A DNA stretch of 14,392 nucleotides, from positions 1 through 14,392 of the forward strand of contig VERS01000005.1 in the NCBI GenBank assembly GCA_018882545.1, in the 5' to 3' direction. The notes below the pieces were generated by a model, which was not told where the DNA came from, did no database searches, and saw only the letters and a program-made list of their open reading frames with translations. How positions within the stretch are numbered: position 1 is the stretch's first letter; each line of letters starts with the position of its first letter. Positions 1 to 11,330 of this stretch are shown piece after piece. A program made the translations under genes and the position numbers. The stretch is from Mycobacterium sp. (GTDB taxonomy: Bacteria; Actinomycetota; Actinomycetes; Mycobacteriales; Mycobacteriaceae).

Positions 1-1
1 G

Positions 2-1102
2 CCCACCGTTGACAACTGGCCTAACTACTTCATCGAACGACCCCGTGCCGGCCAGACCGAGACACTTGGCGGTACGAGCCTGAACCGCCGCTACACCTTT
101 GACACCTTTATCATCGGTGCCTCCAACCGGTTTGCCCATGCCGCAGCCCTGGCGATCGCCGAGGCGCCGGCGCGGGCCTACAACCCACTCTTCATCTGGG
201 GTGAGTCCGGTTTGGGTAAGACCCATCTACTGCACGCAGCCGGCAACTATTCCCAGCGACTCTTCCCCGGCGTGCGGGTCAAGTACGTCTCCACGGAGGA
301 ATTCACCAACGACTTCATCAACTCGCTACGCGACGACCGCAGGGTCGCGTTCAAGCGCAGCTATCGCGACATCGACGTCTTGCTGGTCGACGACATCCAG
401 TTCATCGAGGGTAAAGAGGGCATCCAGGAGGAGTTCTTCCACACCTTCAACACCCTGCACAACGCCAACAAGCAGATTGTCATCTCCTCGGATCGCCCGC
501 CCAAACAGCTGGCCACTCTGGAAGACCGCCTGCGAACCCGATTCGAATGGGGCCTGATCACCGACGTCCAACCACCGGAGCTGGAGACCCGCATCGCGAT
601 CCTGCGAAAGAAAGCACAGATGGACGACCTGGCGGTACCCGATGACGTTTTGGAGCTCATCGCCAGCAGCATCGAACGCAACATCCGCGAACTCGAGGGT
701 GCCCTCATCCGGGTCACTGCCTTCGCCTCACTGAACAGGTCGCCCATCGACGTTGCACTTGCCGAAATCGTGCTCCGAGACCTGATCGCCGACGCGGGCA
801 CCGTCCAGATCAGTGCCGCGATGATCATGGCGGCCACCGCCGAATACTTCGACACCACCGTCGAGGAACTCCGCGGGCCCGGCAAGACCCGCGCTCTGGC
901 CCAGTCCCGGCAGATCGCCATGTATCTGTGCCGCGAGCTGACCGATCTCTCACTGCCCAAGATCGGCCAGGCCTTCGGTCGCGACCACACCACCGTGATG
1001 TACGCCCAGCGCAAGATTCGCGGCGAAATGGCCTACAAACACGAGGTGTTCGACCACGTCAAGGAATTGACCACCCGCATCCGCCAACGCTCCAAGCGCT
1101 GA
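2..1102 (+). CDS. dnaA: Chromosomal replication initiator DnaA (5' end missing)
   Basis: DnaA is the AAA+ ATPase that binds DnaA boxes in oriC, melts the origin and recruits the replicative helicase. The reading frame is open from the first complete codon (position 2). The 366 visible residues lack the N-terminal helicase-interaction domain and linker; mycobacterial DnaA is about 500 residues, so roughly 140 are outside the window. Numbering from position 2, the Walker A motif GESGLGKT is at 67-74, Walker B VLLVDD at 126-131, sensor 1 ISSD at 161-164, the box VII arginine-finger region [10 protein letters not shown] at 176-185, and sensor 2 [10 protein letters not shown] at 226-235. The DnaA signature DHTTVMYA of the DNA-binding helix-turn-helix domain is at 328-335. 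The gene ends with TGA directly before the oriC spacer, the standard actinobacterial arrangement. No defect is visible. The identification is certain. Confidence 0.98.
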   Translation, partial: PTVDNWPNYFIERPRAGQTETLGGTSLNRRYTFDTFIIGASNRFAHAAALAIAEAPARAYNPLFIWGESGLGKTHLLHAAGNYSQRLFPGVRVKYVSTEEFTNDFINSLRDDRRVAFKRSYRDIDVLLVDDIQFIEGKEGIQEEFFHTFNTLHNANKQIVISSDRPPKQLATLEDRLRTRFEWGLITDVQPPELETRIAILRKKAQMDDLAVPDDVLELIASSIERNIRELEGALIRVTAFASLNRSPIDVALAEIVLRDLIADAGTVQISAAMIMAATAEYFDTTVEELRGPGKTRALAQSRQIAMYLCRELTDLSLPKIGQAFGRDHTTVMYAQRKIRGEMAYKHEVFDHVKELTTRIRQRSKR

Positions 1103-1189
1103 CCGGACCCGCCGTGCCGGCTGAAAAACTTTGGCACCGCTACTTATCACCCGTCACAGCCGTCATTGTGAACACCGTGTGCAAAACAC

Positions 1190-1198
1190 TGGGGATAA
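1190..1198 (-). promoter_or_regulatory. Candidate DnaA box, reverse strand
   Basis: The forward strand TGGGGATAA gives TTATCCCCA on the reverse strand, one mismatch from the consensus. It is adjacent to a short A tract (GATAAAAAG) and overlaps the left arm of the 8-bp oriC inverted repeat. It is a moderate candidate only. Confidence 0.4.
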
Positions 1199-1220
1199 AA
1201 AGCCCTCGCCCCGGGAAGGC

Positions 1221-1229
1221 CGTGGACAA
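1221..1229 (-). promoter_or_regulatory. DnaA box, near consensus, reverse strand
   Basis: The forward strand reads CGTGGACAA, so the reverse strand is TTGTCCACG, one mismatch from TTGTCCACA. It lies in oriC in opposite orientation to the boxes at 1269-1288. Confidence 0.6.
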
Positions 1230-1268
1230 CGTCCCGGCCTCCACATCTCATCCGAAGTGAATCCCCAG

Positions 1269-1277
1269 TTATCCACA
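1269..1277 (+). promoter_or_regulatory. DnaA box, perfect consensus
   Basis: TTATCCACA matches the bacterial DnaA box consensus TTATNCACA exactly. It lies in the dnaA-dnaN spacer and is followed two bases later by a second, near-consensus box. Confidence 0.85.
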
Positions 1278-1279
1278 AT

Positions 1280-1288
1280 TGGTCCACA
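1280..1288 (+). promoter_or_regulatory. DnaA box, near consensus
   Basis: TGGTCCACA differs at one position from TTGTCCACA, the form common in mycobacterial origins. It has the same orientation as the perfect box ending at 1277, with start-to-start spacing of 11 bp, which puts both on the same helical face. Confidence 0.6.
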
Positions 1289-1367
1289 GCCCTCCACCGG
1301 CCACCAGCACCACATATCCGGATCCATCCACACATTGCACAGGCCCTACTACTGATACTGGGATTCA

Positions 1368-1388
1368 TTCAAAGGGTTCCTCTTTGAA
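1368..1388. repeat. 7-bp perfect inverted repeat in the AT-richer part of oriC
   Basis: TTCAAAG (1368-1374) and CTTTGAA (1382-1388) are exact reverse complements separated by 7 nt. They could form a hairpin or be the half-sites of a dimeric protein. They lie inside the lowest-GC patch of the spacer. No known binding protein is recognised. Confidence 0.5.
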
Positions 1389-1465
1389 GAACACCGCTGG
1401 GGAGAAGTCACAATCCGCCGGATCGCACCGGACCTCCAGGACCCAGGTTGAGCCACACCGAATGA

Positions 1466-1495
1466 CTGTCAAGATCCCCCTCGACGTTCTAGGTT
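1466..1495 (+). promoter_or_regulatory. Candidate dnaN promoter
   Basis: CTGTCA at 1466-1471 (4 of 6 with TTGACA) is followed after 18 bp by TAGGTT at 1490-1495, which fits the actinobacterial TANNNT -10 pattern. Transcription would start near 1502 and give a leader of about 50 nt before the dnaN ATG. The assignment is by pattern only. Confidence 0.4.
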
Positions 1496-1505
1496 GGTGT
1501 ACGGA

Positions 1506-1530
1506 CAGCCCGTTTGCAGCGGCGGGCTGC
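1506..1530 (+). promoter_or_regulatory. Hairpin with two alternative pairings in the dnaN leader
   Basis: CAGCCCG (1506-1512) pairs perfectly with CGGGCTG (1523-1529). Alternatively GCAGC (1516-1520) pairs with GCTGC (1526-1530). The two foldings exclude each other because they use the same 3' strand. The element ends 23 nt before the dnaN start codon, just upstream of the ribosome-binding sequence GGAGTGAAGGG. Confidence 0.4.
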
Positions 1531-1553
1531 CGGCGTTGGAGTGAAGGGACTCG

Positions 1554-2747
1554 ATGCACGTGGCGACCACGACGGTTGGCTCCGATCTGAAGTTCCGACT
1601 GATCCGGGAAGACTTCGCCGAGGCCGTCGCCTGGGTCGTCCGCAGCCTGCCGAGCCGTTCTCCGACGAACCCGGTTCTGGCCGGCATCCTGATCACCGGT
1701 TCAGATGAAGGCCTGACGATCGCCGCTTTCAACTTCGATGTTTCTGCTGAAGTCACGGTTCCGGCCGAGATCGCTTCGGCCGGAACGGTTTTGGTATCCG
1801 GCCGACTGTTGTCCGATATCACCCGCGCGCTGCCGGCCATGCCGGTCGACGTCAGCGTGGACGGCGCCAGGATGTTGCTGAACTGCGGTAGTGCGAGATT
1901 TTCCCTGCCGGCCATGCAGGTCGAGGACTATCCGACCTTGCCCGCCCTGCCGGAGGAGACCGGTGTGGTGGGAGCCGACCTGTTCACCGAAGCCGTCGGG
2001 CAGGTGGCAGTGGCCGCCGGGCGCGACGACACGTTGCCAATGCTTACCGGAATCCGGGTCGAAATCTCCGGCGACAAAGTGGTGCTGGCCGCGACCGACC
2101 GGTTTCGGCTCGCGGTCCGGGAACTGAGTTGGACGAGTGCTTCGCCAGGGTTGGACGCTGCTGTTCTGGTGCCGGCCAAGACTCTCGCGGAGGCCGCGAA
2201 ATCCTTGACGCCTGGCGGTGAACTCCACCTGTCCCTCGGTATCGGTGTGGCGGTCGGCGAGGAGCGCCTGCTGGGTATGAATTGCGCAGGCCGCCGCAGC
2301 ACCACCCGGCTGCTGGATTCGGAGTTCCCGAAATACCGTCAGCTTCTGCCCCCGGAACACACCGCCGTTGCGACGGTGTCGGTGACCGAGCTGGCTGAGG
2401 CGATCAAACGGGTCGCCTTGGTCGCTGACCGGGGCGCGCAAGTGCGCATGGAATTCTCCCCCGATGCCGTGCGCTTGCACGCCGGCGCCGACGGTCTCGG
2501 CACGGCCGAGGAGGATCTCCCGGTCGACTTTGCCGGTGAGCCGTTGACCATCGCCTTCAACCCGTCGTACCTGACCGATTGACTGACATCGCTGCACACC
2601 GATCGGGTGGTCTTCGGATTCACCGCGCCCAGCAAGCCGGCGGTGCTGCGGCCGGCACCGGCCGAGCCGCCCAGTGGACCGGGTCCCTTCCCGGCGATGG
2701 ACACCGAGTATGTCTACCTGTTGATGCCGGTCCGGCTACCGGGCTGA
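1554..2747 (+). CDS. dnaN: DNA polymerase III sliding clamp (beta), interrupted by an in-frame TGA
   Basis: DnaN forms the ring-shaped homodimeric clamp that tethers DNA polymerase III and repair factors to DNA. The ATG at 1554 follows GGAGTGAAGGG and gives the expected mycobacterial N-terminus. Clamp sequence is continuous through residue 342, with [30 protein letters not shown] and [12 protein letters not shown] near the domain boundaries and FNPSYLTD at the break. Codon 343 is TGA at 2580-2582, where mycobacterial DnaN has glycine. The same frame then continues for 54 codons of typical clamp C-terminus, ending [12 protein letters not shown], to the TGA at 2745-2747. That gives 397 codons including the TGA, close to the usual 400. 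The tail contributes to the client-binding groove and the end of domain III, so the 342-residue product should not work as a clamp. Wild-type origin and function are certain. Whether the stop is real, read through or a base error cannot be decided here. Confidence 0.93.
2580..2582 (+). other. Premature in-frame TGA in dnaN
   Basis: The codons around it read CTG ACC GAT TGA CTG ACA TCG. A single G-to-T change of GGA would create the stop and leave everything downstream in frame. The base after the stop is C, a context known to weaken UGA termination in several systems. No reassignment of UGA is likely, because most genes in the window end with TGA. Confidence 0.85.
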
Positions 2748-2769
2748 GAACCGAAGGAGAGTGGCACAC

Positions 2770-3663
2770 ATGGAACTGGGTCTGGTTGGTCTGGGCAAGA
2801 TGGGCTTCAACATGCGCGAGCGGCTGCGCAACGGTGGCCACGAGGTGACGGGCTACGACCCCCGCCCGGAGGTGTCCGATGTCCCCACCCTCGCGGCGCT
2901 GGCAGAGGCACTTCCGGCCCCCCGGGTTGTGTGGGTCATGGTCCCCTCAGGGCCGATCACCCACGACACCATCGCCTCGTTGGCCGAAGTCCTGAGTCCC
3001 GGTGATCTGGTAGTCGATGGCGGCAACTCGCGCTACACCGAAGACGGCCCGCATGCCGAGATGCTGGGTGAGCGTGGGATCGGTTTCGTCGATGCGGGTG
3101 TCTCGGGCGGCATCTGGGGGCTCACGGAGGGCTACGGTCTGATGGTCGGGGGCAGTGATGCCGACATCGCTCGGTTGATGCCGATCTTCGACGCACTGCG
3201 CCCCAGCGGGCCGGCTGCCGACGGGTTCGTCCATGCCGGCCCGGTCGGGGCGGGTCACTACGCCAAGATGGTGCACAACGGTATCGAGTACGGGCTGATG
3301 CATGCCTACGCCGAAGGCTATGAACTACTCAATGCCGAACCTCTGATCACCGACACCCAGGCGGTGATTCAGGCGTGGACCAACGGCACGGTGGTTCGGT
3401 CGTGGCTGCAACAACTGCTGGCGAAGGCGCTCAAGGAGGACCCGGCCCTGGCCGCCATCTCCGACTACACCGAAGATTCCGGTGAAGGCCGATGGACTGT
3501 CGAGGAGGCCATCAACCACCGCGTGCCCACGCCGGTTATCGCAGCCTCCCTCTTTGCGCGGTTCGCCTCGCGCCAGGAGCAGTCACCGACGATGAAGGCG
3601 GTCTCGGCTCTGCGCAACCAATTCGGAGGCCACGCGGTCAAACGGGTTCCGTTGTCCGGCTAG
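2770..3663 (+). CDS. gnd: 6-phosphogluconate dehydrogenase, decarboxylating, short type
   Basis: It oxidatively decarboxylates 6-phosphogluconate to ribulose 5-phosphate in the cytosolic pentose phosphate pathway. The 297-residue length fits the short class of the family, which lacks the duplicated C-terminal half of the 470-residue enzymes. The Rossmann motif GLGKMG is at 7-12, DGGNSRYTED at 83-92, VSGGIWG at 111-117, and the catalytic segment HYAKMVHNGIEYG at about 163-175 with Lys166 and Glu173. ATG 2770 is preferred because AAGGAGA ends 9 nt upstream. An in-frame GTG at 2761 would leave no spacing. The gene begins 22 bp after the normal dnaN end and stops 3 bp before recF, so it is probably in one operon with replication genes. 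Cofactor preference (NAD or NADP) is not decided. Insertion here is typical of fast-growing mycobacteria and absent in M. tuberculosis. Confidence 0.95.
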   Translation: MELGLVGLGKMGFNMRERLRNGGHEVTGYDPRPEVSDVPTLAALAEALPAPRVVWVMVPSGPITHDTIASLAEVLSPGDLVVDGGNSRYTEDGPHAEMLGERGIGFVDAGVSGGIWGLTEGYGLMVGGSDADIARLMPIFDALRPSGPAADGFVHAGPVGAGHYAKMVHNGIEYGLMHAYAEGYELLNAEPLITDTQAVIQAWTNGTVVRSWLQQLLAKALKEDPALAAISDYTEDSGEGRWTVEEAINHRVPTPVIAASLFARFASRQEQSPTMKAVSALRNQFGGHAVKRVPLSG

Positions 3664-3666
3664 CTG

Positions 3667-4809
3667 ATGCATGTCCGGCACCTGGCGCTACGCGACTTCC
3701 GATCCTGGGCTCATGTCGACCTCGAGTTGGCACCAGGGCGGACGGTATTCGTCGGCCCCAATGGCTTCGGCAAGACCAATCTCGTTGAGGCGCTGTGGTA
3801 TTGCGCCACCCTGGGTTCGCACCGGGTGGCTGCTGATGCACCCCTGATCAGATCCGGCGCCGACCGTGCGGTGATTTCGACCATCGTCGTCAACGATGGA
3901 CGCGAACTCGCGGTCGACATCGAGATCGCCGCGGGGCGGGCCAACAAGGCCAGGCTGAACCGCTCACCGCTGCGCAGCACCCGGGAGGTGCTCGGTGCGG
4001 TTCGGGCAGTGTTGTTCGCACCCGAGGACCTTGCGCTGGTCCGTGGCGAGCCGGGTGAGCGGCGTCGTTATCTGGACGAATTGGCCACCCTTCGGCGGCC
4101 CACGATCGCGGCGGTCCGCAGCGACTACGACAGGGTCCTTCGGCAACGCACGGCGCTGTTGAAGTCCGCGGCGGGGTCGCGACTGCGCTCCGATCCCGGG
4201 GTCCTGGAGACCCTCGAGGTGTGGGACGGGCACCTCGCGGAGCACGGTGCCCAACTGATGGCCGCCCGGATCGGTCTGGTCAATCAGCTCAGCCCAGAAG
4301 TCGAGAAGGCCTATCAGGTGCTGGCCCCGGCCTCCCGGCCGGCGACCATCGGCTATCGCGCCAGCATCGGCTACCACACCGAAGACGTCGAATGCCTGGA
4401 GGCCGCGCTGCTGGCCGGGTTGGCCAACCGGCGTGCTGCGGAGCTGGAGCGCGGGGTCTGTCTTGTCGGACCGCACCGGGACGATCTGGAGTTGCGGCTG
4501 GGTGACCAGCCGGCGAAAGGCTTTGCCAGCCATGGTGAATCGTGGTCTTTTGCCCTAGCGCTGCGATTAGCGTCCTACGAACTGCTGCGCGGCGAGGGGA
4601 GCGAACCAGTTCTGATCCTCGACGATGTCTTTGCCGAACTGGACACTTCTCGGCGACGCGCATTGGCGGGTGTGGCCGCGGCAGCCGAACAGGTGCTGGT
4701 GACCGCCGCGGTGGACGAGGACATCCCTGCGGACTGGGACGCCACCCGCATCGGCGTTGTGCTGCGCGAGGACGAGAGCGGGCGCGCGTCGGCGGTCGTG
4801 CTGCCGTGA
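3667..4809 (+). CDS. recF: DNA replication and repair protein RecF
   Basis: RecF is an SMC-like ATPase that recognises gapped DNA and helps RecO/RecR load RecA. The 380-residue length is normal for the family. The N-terminus has the typical beta strand pattern followed by Walker [10 protein letters not shown] at residues 30-38. The signature region [15 protein letters not shown] spans about 288-302, and Walker B VLILDD is at 315-320, followed by VFAELD. The ATG lies 3 nt after the gnd stop with no good ribosome-binding site of its own, which suggests translational coupling to gnd. The stop TGA overlaps the GTG of the next gene. No truncation or missing catalytic residue is seen. Confidence 0.97.
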   Translation: MHVRHLALRDFRSWAHVDLELAPGRTVFVGPNGFGKTNLVEALWYCATLGSHRVAADAPLIRSGADRAVISTIVVNDGRELAVDIEIAAGRANKARLNRSPLRSTREVLGAVRAVLFAPEDLALVRGEPGERRRYLDELATLRRPTIAAVRSDYDRVLRQRTALLKSAAGSRLRSDPGVLETLEVWDGHLAEHGAQLMAARIGLVNQLSPEVEKAYQVLAPASRPATIGYRASIGYHTEDVECLEAALLAGLANRRAAELERGVCLVGPHRDDLELRLGDQPAKGFASHGESWSFALALRLASYELLRGEGSEPVLILDDVFAELDTSRRRALAGVAAAAEQVLVTAAVDEDIPADWDATRIGVVLREDESGRASAVVLP

Positions 4810-5420
4810 GCCAGCACCGCAGCTCTGACGATCGGGCTCCTGACGATCGGGTCCCTGACGGTGGTGGCCCGGATGGTGGCGTCGAGCCGAGAACTTCCCC
4901 GGAGCGCCTCTCCGGTATGGATCTCGTCCGCCGCGCGCTGGAGGAAGCCCGCGCGGCCGCCCGCGATCAGGGCAAGGAGGTCGGCCGGGGTCGCCGGACG
5001 CCTGCGGCCCGCCGCACGACCCCGCCGCGCAGCCGCCGTCGGTGGTCGGGGCCGGGTCCTGACGCGCGCGACCCGCAACCGCTCGGCCGGGCGACCCGCG
5101 ACTTGGCCACGATGCGGGGCTGGGGTCCGCAGGTCGCAGAGGGAACGGTCTTCGCCCAATGGCCGGCGGTGGTCGGTGACGATATCGCCGGCCATGCCAC
5201 CCCGACCGCGTTGCGCGACGGTGTCCTGAGCATCACCGCCGAATCGACTGCGTGGGCCACCCAGTTAAGGATGGTGCAGGCCCAACTGTTGGCGAAGATC
5301 GCGGCCGCGGTCGGCGACGGTGTGGTCACAGCGCTGAAAATCACCGGGCCCGCCGCACCCTCGTGGCGCAAGGGCCCCCGGCACATCTCCGGCCGCGGCC
5401 CGCGCGACACCTATGGATGA
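4806..5420 (+). CDS. dciA: DUF721 protein, DciA-type helicase operator (Rv0004 homologue)
   Basis: DciA proteins load or operate the replicative helicase DnaB in bacteria that lack DnaC. The mycobacterial homologue Rv0004 has been reported as an essential replication factor. The C-terminal half (from about residue 90) carries the DUF721 core: [20 protein letters not shown], an [11 protein letters not shown] helix and a conserved [20 protein letters not shown] tail matching Rv0004. The N-terminus is low-complexity, acidic then Arg-rich, with a pentapeptide repeat. GTG 4806 overlaps the recF stop (GTGA), typical of translational coupling, and gives 204 residues against about 187 in M. tuberculosis. 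An internal ATG at 4920 ([11 protein letters not shown]) is an alternative, but it lies at a point where Rv0004 already has some 20 upstream residues. Family assignment is firm, and the exact start is moderately sure. Confidence 0.92.
   Translation: MSQHRSSDDRAPDDRVPDGGGPDGGVEPRTSPERLSGMDLVRRALEEARAAARDQGKEVGRGRRTPAARRTTPPRSRRRWSGPGPDARDPQPLGRATRDLATMRGWGPQVAEGTVFAQWPAVVGDDIAGHATPTALRDGVLSITAESTAWATQLRMVQAQLLAKIAAAVGDGVVTALKITGPAAPSWRKGPRHISGRGPRDTYG
4825..4866 (+). repeat. 15-bp tandem repeat in the dciA 5' coding region
   Basis: CTGACGATCGGG occurs at 4825-4836 and again exactly at 4840-4851, with a degraded third copy CTGACGGTGGCC at 4855-4866. The period is 15 bp. The encoded stretch reads [15 protein letters not shown], a pentapeptide repeat in the disordered N-terminus. 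Confidence 0.75.
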
Positions 5421-5536
5421 CACCGGCGGCTATCGGGCGCCGGCCGACGACTCCCCCTCCGTCACGGTGGCCCCAGTGCCGCGAGAACGTAACGGATCGG
5501 CGCGTGAGCCGTGCGGACGCATCCCGATCGGAGAAA

Positions 5537-5552
5537 TGCGCCGCACGGCGCA
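5537..5552. repeat. Small hairpin downstream of dciA
   Basis: TGCGCC (5537-5542) pairs with GGCGCA (5547-5552) around the loop GCAC. It lies 117 bp past the dciA stop and about 50 bp before the gyrB -10 element. There is no T tract after it, so it is a weak terminator candidate at best. Confidence 0.35.
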
Positions 5553-5581
5553 AATAGCTGTGTAGAAACGCTGCTGCAGAA

Positions 5582-7710
<2,129 letters not shown>

Positions 7711-7739
7711 TCCAGCGACCTGCCCAACCAGAGGAATTC

Positions 7740-10244
<2,505 letters not shown>

Positions 10245-10302
10245 CGGGTGATGGCCAGGACGCGGTTGGTTCCGCGGTAGGTGCGTTAGGTAAGGAGTTG
10301 CG

Positions 10303-11064
10303 GTGAGTTCACCGAACGAACCGGGCCAGCCCCGGGCGGGAGACCGCCCGGCGCACGGCGATGTCACCACAGACATCCCGCCGTGGCAGAACAGCGCACG
10401 GAGCCGACCCGACGGCCCCCCCAATCGCACTGTTGCGGCGCCGCCGGCGGCTGCGGAGTTGCGGACAAACCGCTACGTCACCGGTACCGCCGCACCGGAC
10501 CTGTCCGGGTTGACGACCCCGTCCGGTCAGCGCACCGACGTGGTCGGCCTGGTCGAGCCGATTCCCAGTGAACTGCCGGATCTGTCCGGGCCGGTGCCCA
10601 GGCCCCCCCAGCACCGTCGCCCCGGCCCCGATGTGCCGATGCGGCCCGCCGCGCCCCCTATCGCTGCCGCCGACCCAGCAGCGACCGCCGGCCGGTCCCG
10701 CGGCCCGGTGCGCGCCAGCATGCAGATCCGGCGGATCGACCCGTGGAGCGCACTGAAGGTGTCGCTGCTGCTCAATGTCGCGCTGTTCTTCGTCTGGATG
10801 ATCGCCGTGGCGTTCCTCTATCTGGTGCTGGGCGCCATGGGTGTGTGGAGCAAATTGAACAGCAACGTCGGGGACCTGCTGACCAGCGGTAGCAGCGCCG
10901 GCGGCGATTTGGTCTCGGCCGGTTCGGTTTTCGGCGGCGCAGCGCTGATCGGTCTGGTGAACATCGTCTTGCTGACGGCGATGGCCACCGTCGGGGCCTA
11001 CATCTACAACCTCAGCACCGATATCGTGGGCGGTGTCGAGGTCACACTGGCAGATCTCGATTAG
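10303..11064 (+). CDS. DUF3566 membrane protein (Rv0007 homologue)
   Basis: This is a 253-residue protein of unproven function found beside gyrA in many actinobacteria. The first 140 residues are Pro/Ala/Arg-rich and probably disordered in the cytoplasm. The DUF3566 region follows with [20 protein letters not shown], a transmembrane helix at about 151-177 and a second at about 210-236. The conserved end [11 protein letters not shown] closes the protein. The GTG start at 10303 has TAAGGAGT ending 4 nt upstream. It lies 58 bp after gyrA in the same direction and may belong to the gyrase transcript. Its mycobacterial relatives have been linked to the cell envelope only loosely, so no role is assigned. 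Family membership is confident from the C-terminal region and position. Confidence 0.88.
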   Translation: MSSPNEPGQPRAGDRPAHGDVTTDIPPWQNSARSRPDGPPNRTVAAPPAAAELRTNRYVTGTAAPDLSGLTTPSGQRTDVVGLVEPIPSELPDLSGPVPRPPQHRRPGPDVPMRPAAPPIAAADPAATAGRSRGPVRASMQIRRIDPWSALKVSLLLNVALFFVWMIAVAFLYLVLGAMGVWSKLNSNVGDLLTSGSSAGGDLVSAGSVFGGAALIGLVNIVLLTAMATVGAYIYNLSTDIVGGVEVTLADLD

Positions 11065-11083
11065 GCCTGCCCGACCGGTCGTT

Positions 11084-11112
11084 TGGGCACGCCGCCGTAG
11101 GTGCGGTAATCT
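11084..11112 (+). promoter_or_regulatory. Promoter of the tRNA-Ile unit
   Basis: TGGGCA at 11084-11089 (4 of 6 with TTGACA) and TAATCT at 11107-11112 (5 of 6 with TATAAT) are separated by exactly 17 bp. The start site would fall near 11119, about 9 nt before the mature tRNA. This is the best sigma-A-like promoter in the window. Confidence 0.65.
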
Positions 11113-11114
11113 TC

Positions 11115-11126
11115 CACGCGCGCGTG
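11115..11126. repeat. Perfect 12-bp palindrome at the tRNA-Ile start site
   Basis: CACGCGCGCGTG reads the same on both strands and fills the space between the -10 hexamer and the tRNA 5' end (11128). It is an alternating purine-pyrimidine run and makes the promoter discriminator region entirely GC-rich. Confidence 0.7.
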
Positions 11127-11127
11127 C

Positions 11128-11201
11128 GGGCCTATAGCTCAGGCGGTTAGAGCGCTTCGCTGATAACGAAGAGGTCGGAGGTTCGAGTCCTCCTAGGCCC
11201 A
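11128..11201 (+). tRNA. ileT: tRNA-Ile, anticodon GAT
   Basis: This 74-nt cloverleaf has acceptor arms GGGCCTA and TAGGCCC, a D arm containing AGCTCAGGCGGTTAGAGC, and anticodon stem CTTCG/CGAAG with loop CTGATAA. The anticodon GAT is at 11162-11164. The T arm is GGAGG-TTCGAGT-CCTCC and the discriminator is A at 11201. CCA is not encoded. It is followed by a micro-ORF and tRNA-Ala as in other mycobacteria. Confidence 0.97.
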
Positions 11202-11203
11202 CG

Positions 11204-11329
11204 ATGTCCTGGTTGACGCGGGCGAGATTCACCAAGGCCGCAGTGCTGGCGGCGGCGGTCGGCGTGGTCGTCGCGTTGGCGTCCCGGCGCCGCCGAGAGG
11301 TGTGGCATACCCTCGAACCGGGATTGTGA
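11204..11329 (+). CDS. 41-residue membrane micro-protein in the tRNA spacer (DLW-39-like candidate)
   Basis: An ATG two bases after the tRNA-Ile 3' end opens a 41-codon frame that ends with TGA one base before tRNA-Ala. The predicted protein has a basic start (MSWLTRARFTK), one hydrophobic helix rich in Ala and Val at about residues 12-26, then RRRR and a short tail with VWHTLEPGL. This resembles the small DLW-39 family encoded near gyrA and its tRNAs in actinobacteria, with VW in place of the DLW motif. The match is from memory of the family and is only moderate. No Shine-Dalgarno sequence lies just upstream, because that space is tRNA. Translation would need a nearly leaderless message released by tRNA processing, which mycobacterial ribosomes can use. 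The ORF could also be a chance open frame. Confidence 0.5.
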   Translation: MSWLTRARFTKAAVLAAAVGVVVALASRRRREVWHTLEPGL

Positions 11330-11330
11330 C

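Larger units (their letters stand above)
1103..1553. other. oriC: Chromosomal replication origin oriC (dnaA-dnaN spacer)
   Basis: This 451-bp non-coding stretch between dnaA and dnaN is where mycobacterial oriC lies. A perfect DnaA box TTATCCACA is at 1269-1277, and TGGTCCACA follows at 1280-1288. Near-consensus boxes are seen on the reverse strand at 1221-1229 (reads TTGTCCACG) and 1190-1198 (reads TTATCCCCA). Weaker ones are at 1166-1174 (TTGTGAACA) and 1324-1332 (CCATCCACA). Positions 1346-1392 are about 40 percent GC by hand count in a very GC-rich surrounding and are a candidate unwinding region. Two 8-bp arms, CTGGGGAT (1189-1196) and ATCCCCAG (1261-1268), form a widely spaced inverted repeat just outside the main boxes. 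The last 100 bp appear to hold the dnaN promoter and leader. Function as an origin is inferred from position and boxes. Confidence 0.9.

Noticed and set aside
2580..2582. TGA in dnaN as a selenocysteine codon or genome-wide UGA reassignment
   Set aside because: No selenocysteine is known in clamps and no obvious SECIS-like element was seen. UGA serves as the normal stop in most other genes here (for example dnaA, recF, dciA, gyrA, ppiA, crgA).
1701..2597. 298-codon reverse frame opposite dnaN
   Set aside because: It is antisense to clearly clamp-coding sequence and has no family resemblance.
5537..5552. Rho-independent terminator after dciA
   Set aside because: The stem is only 6 bp and no T-rich run follows. 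It was kept only as a small hairpin.
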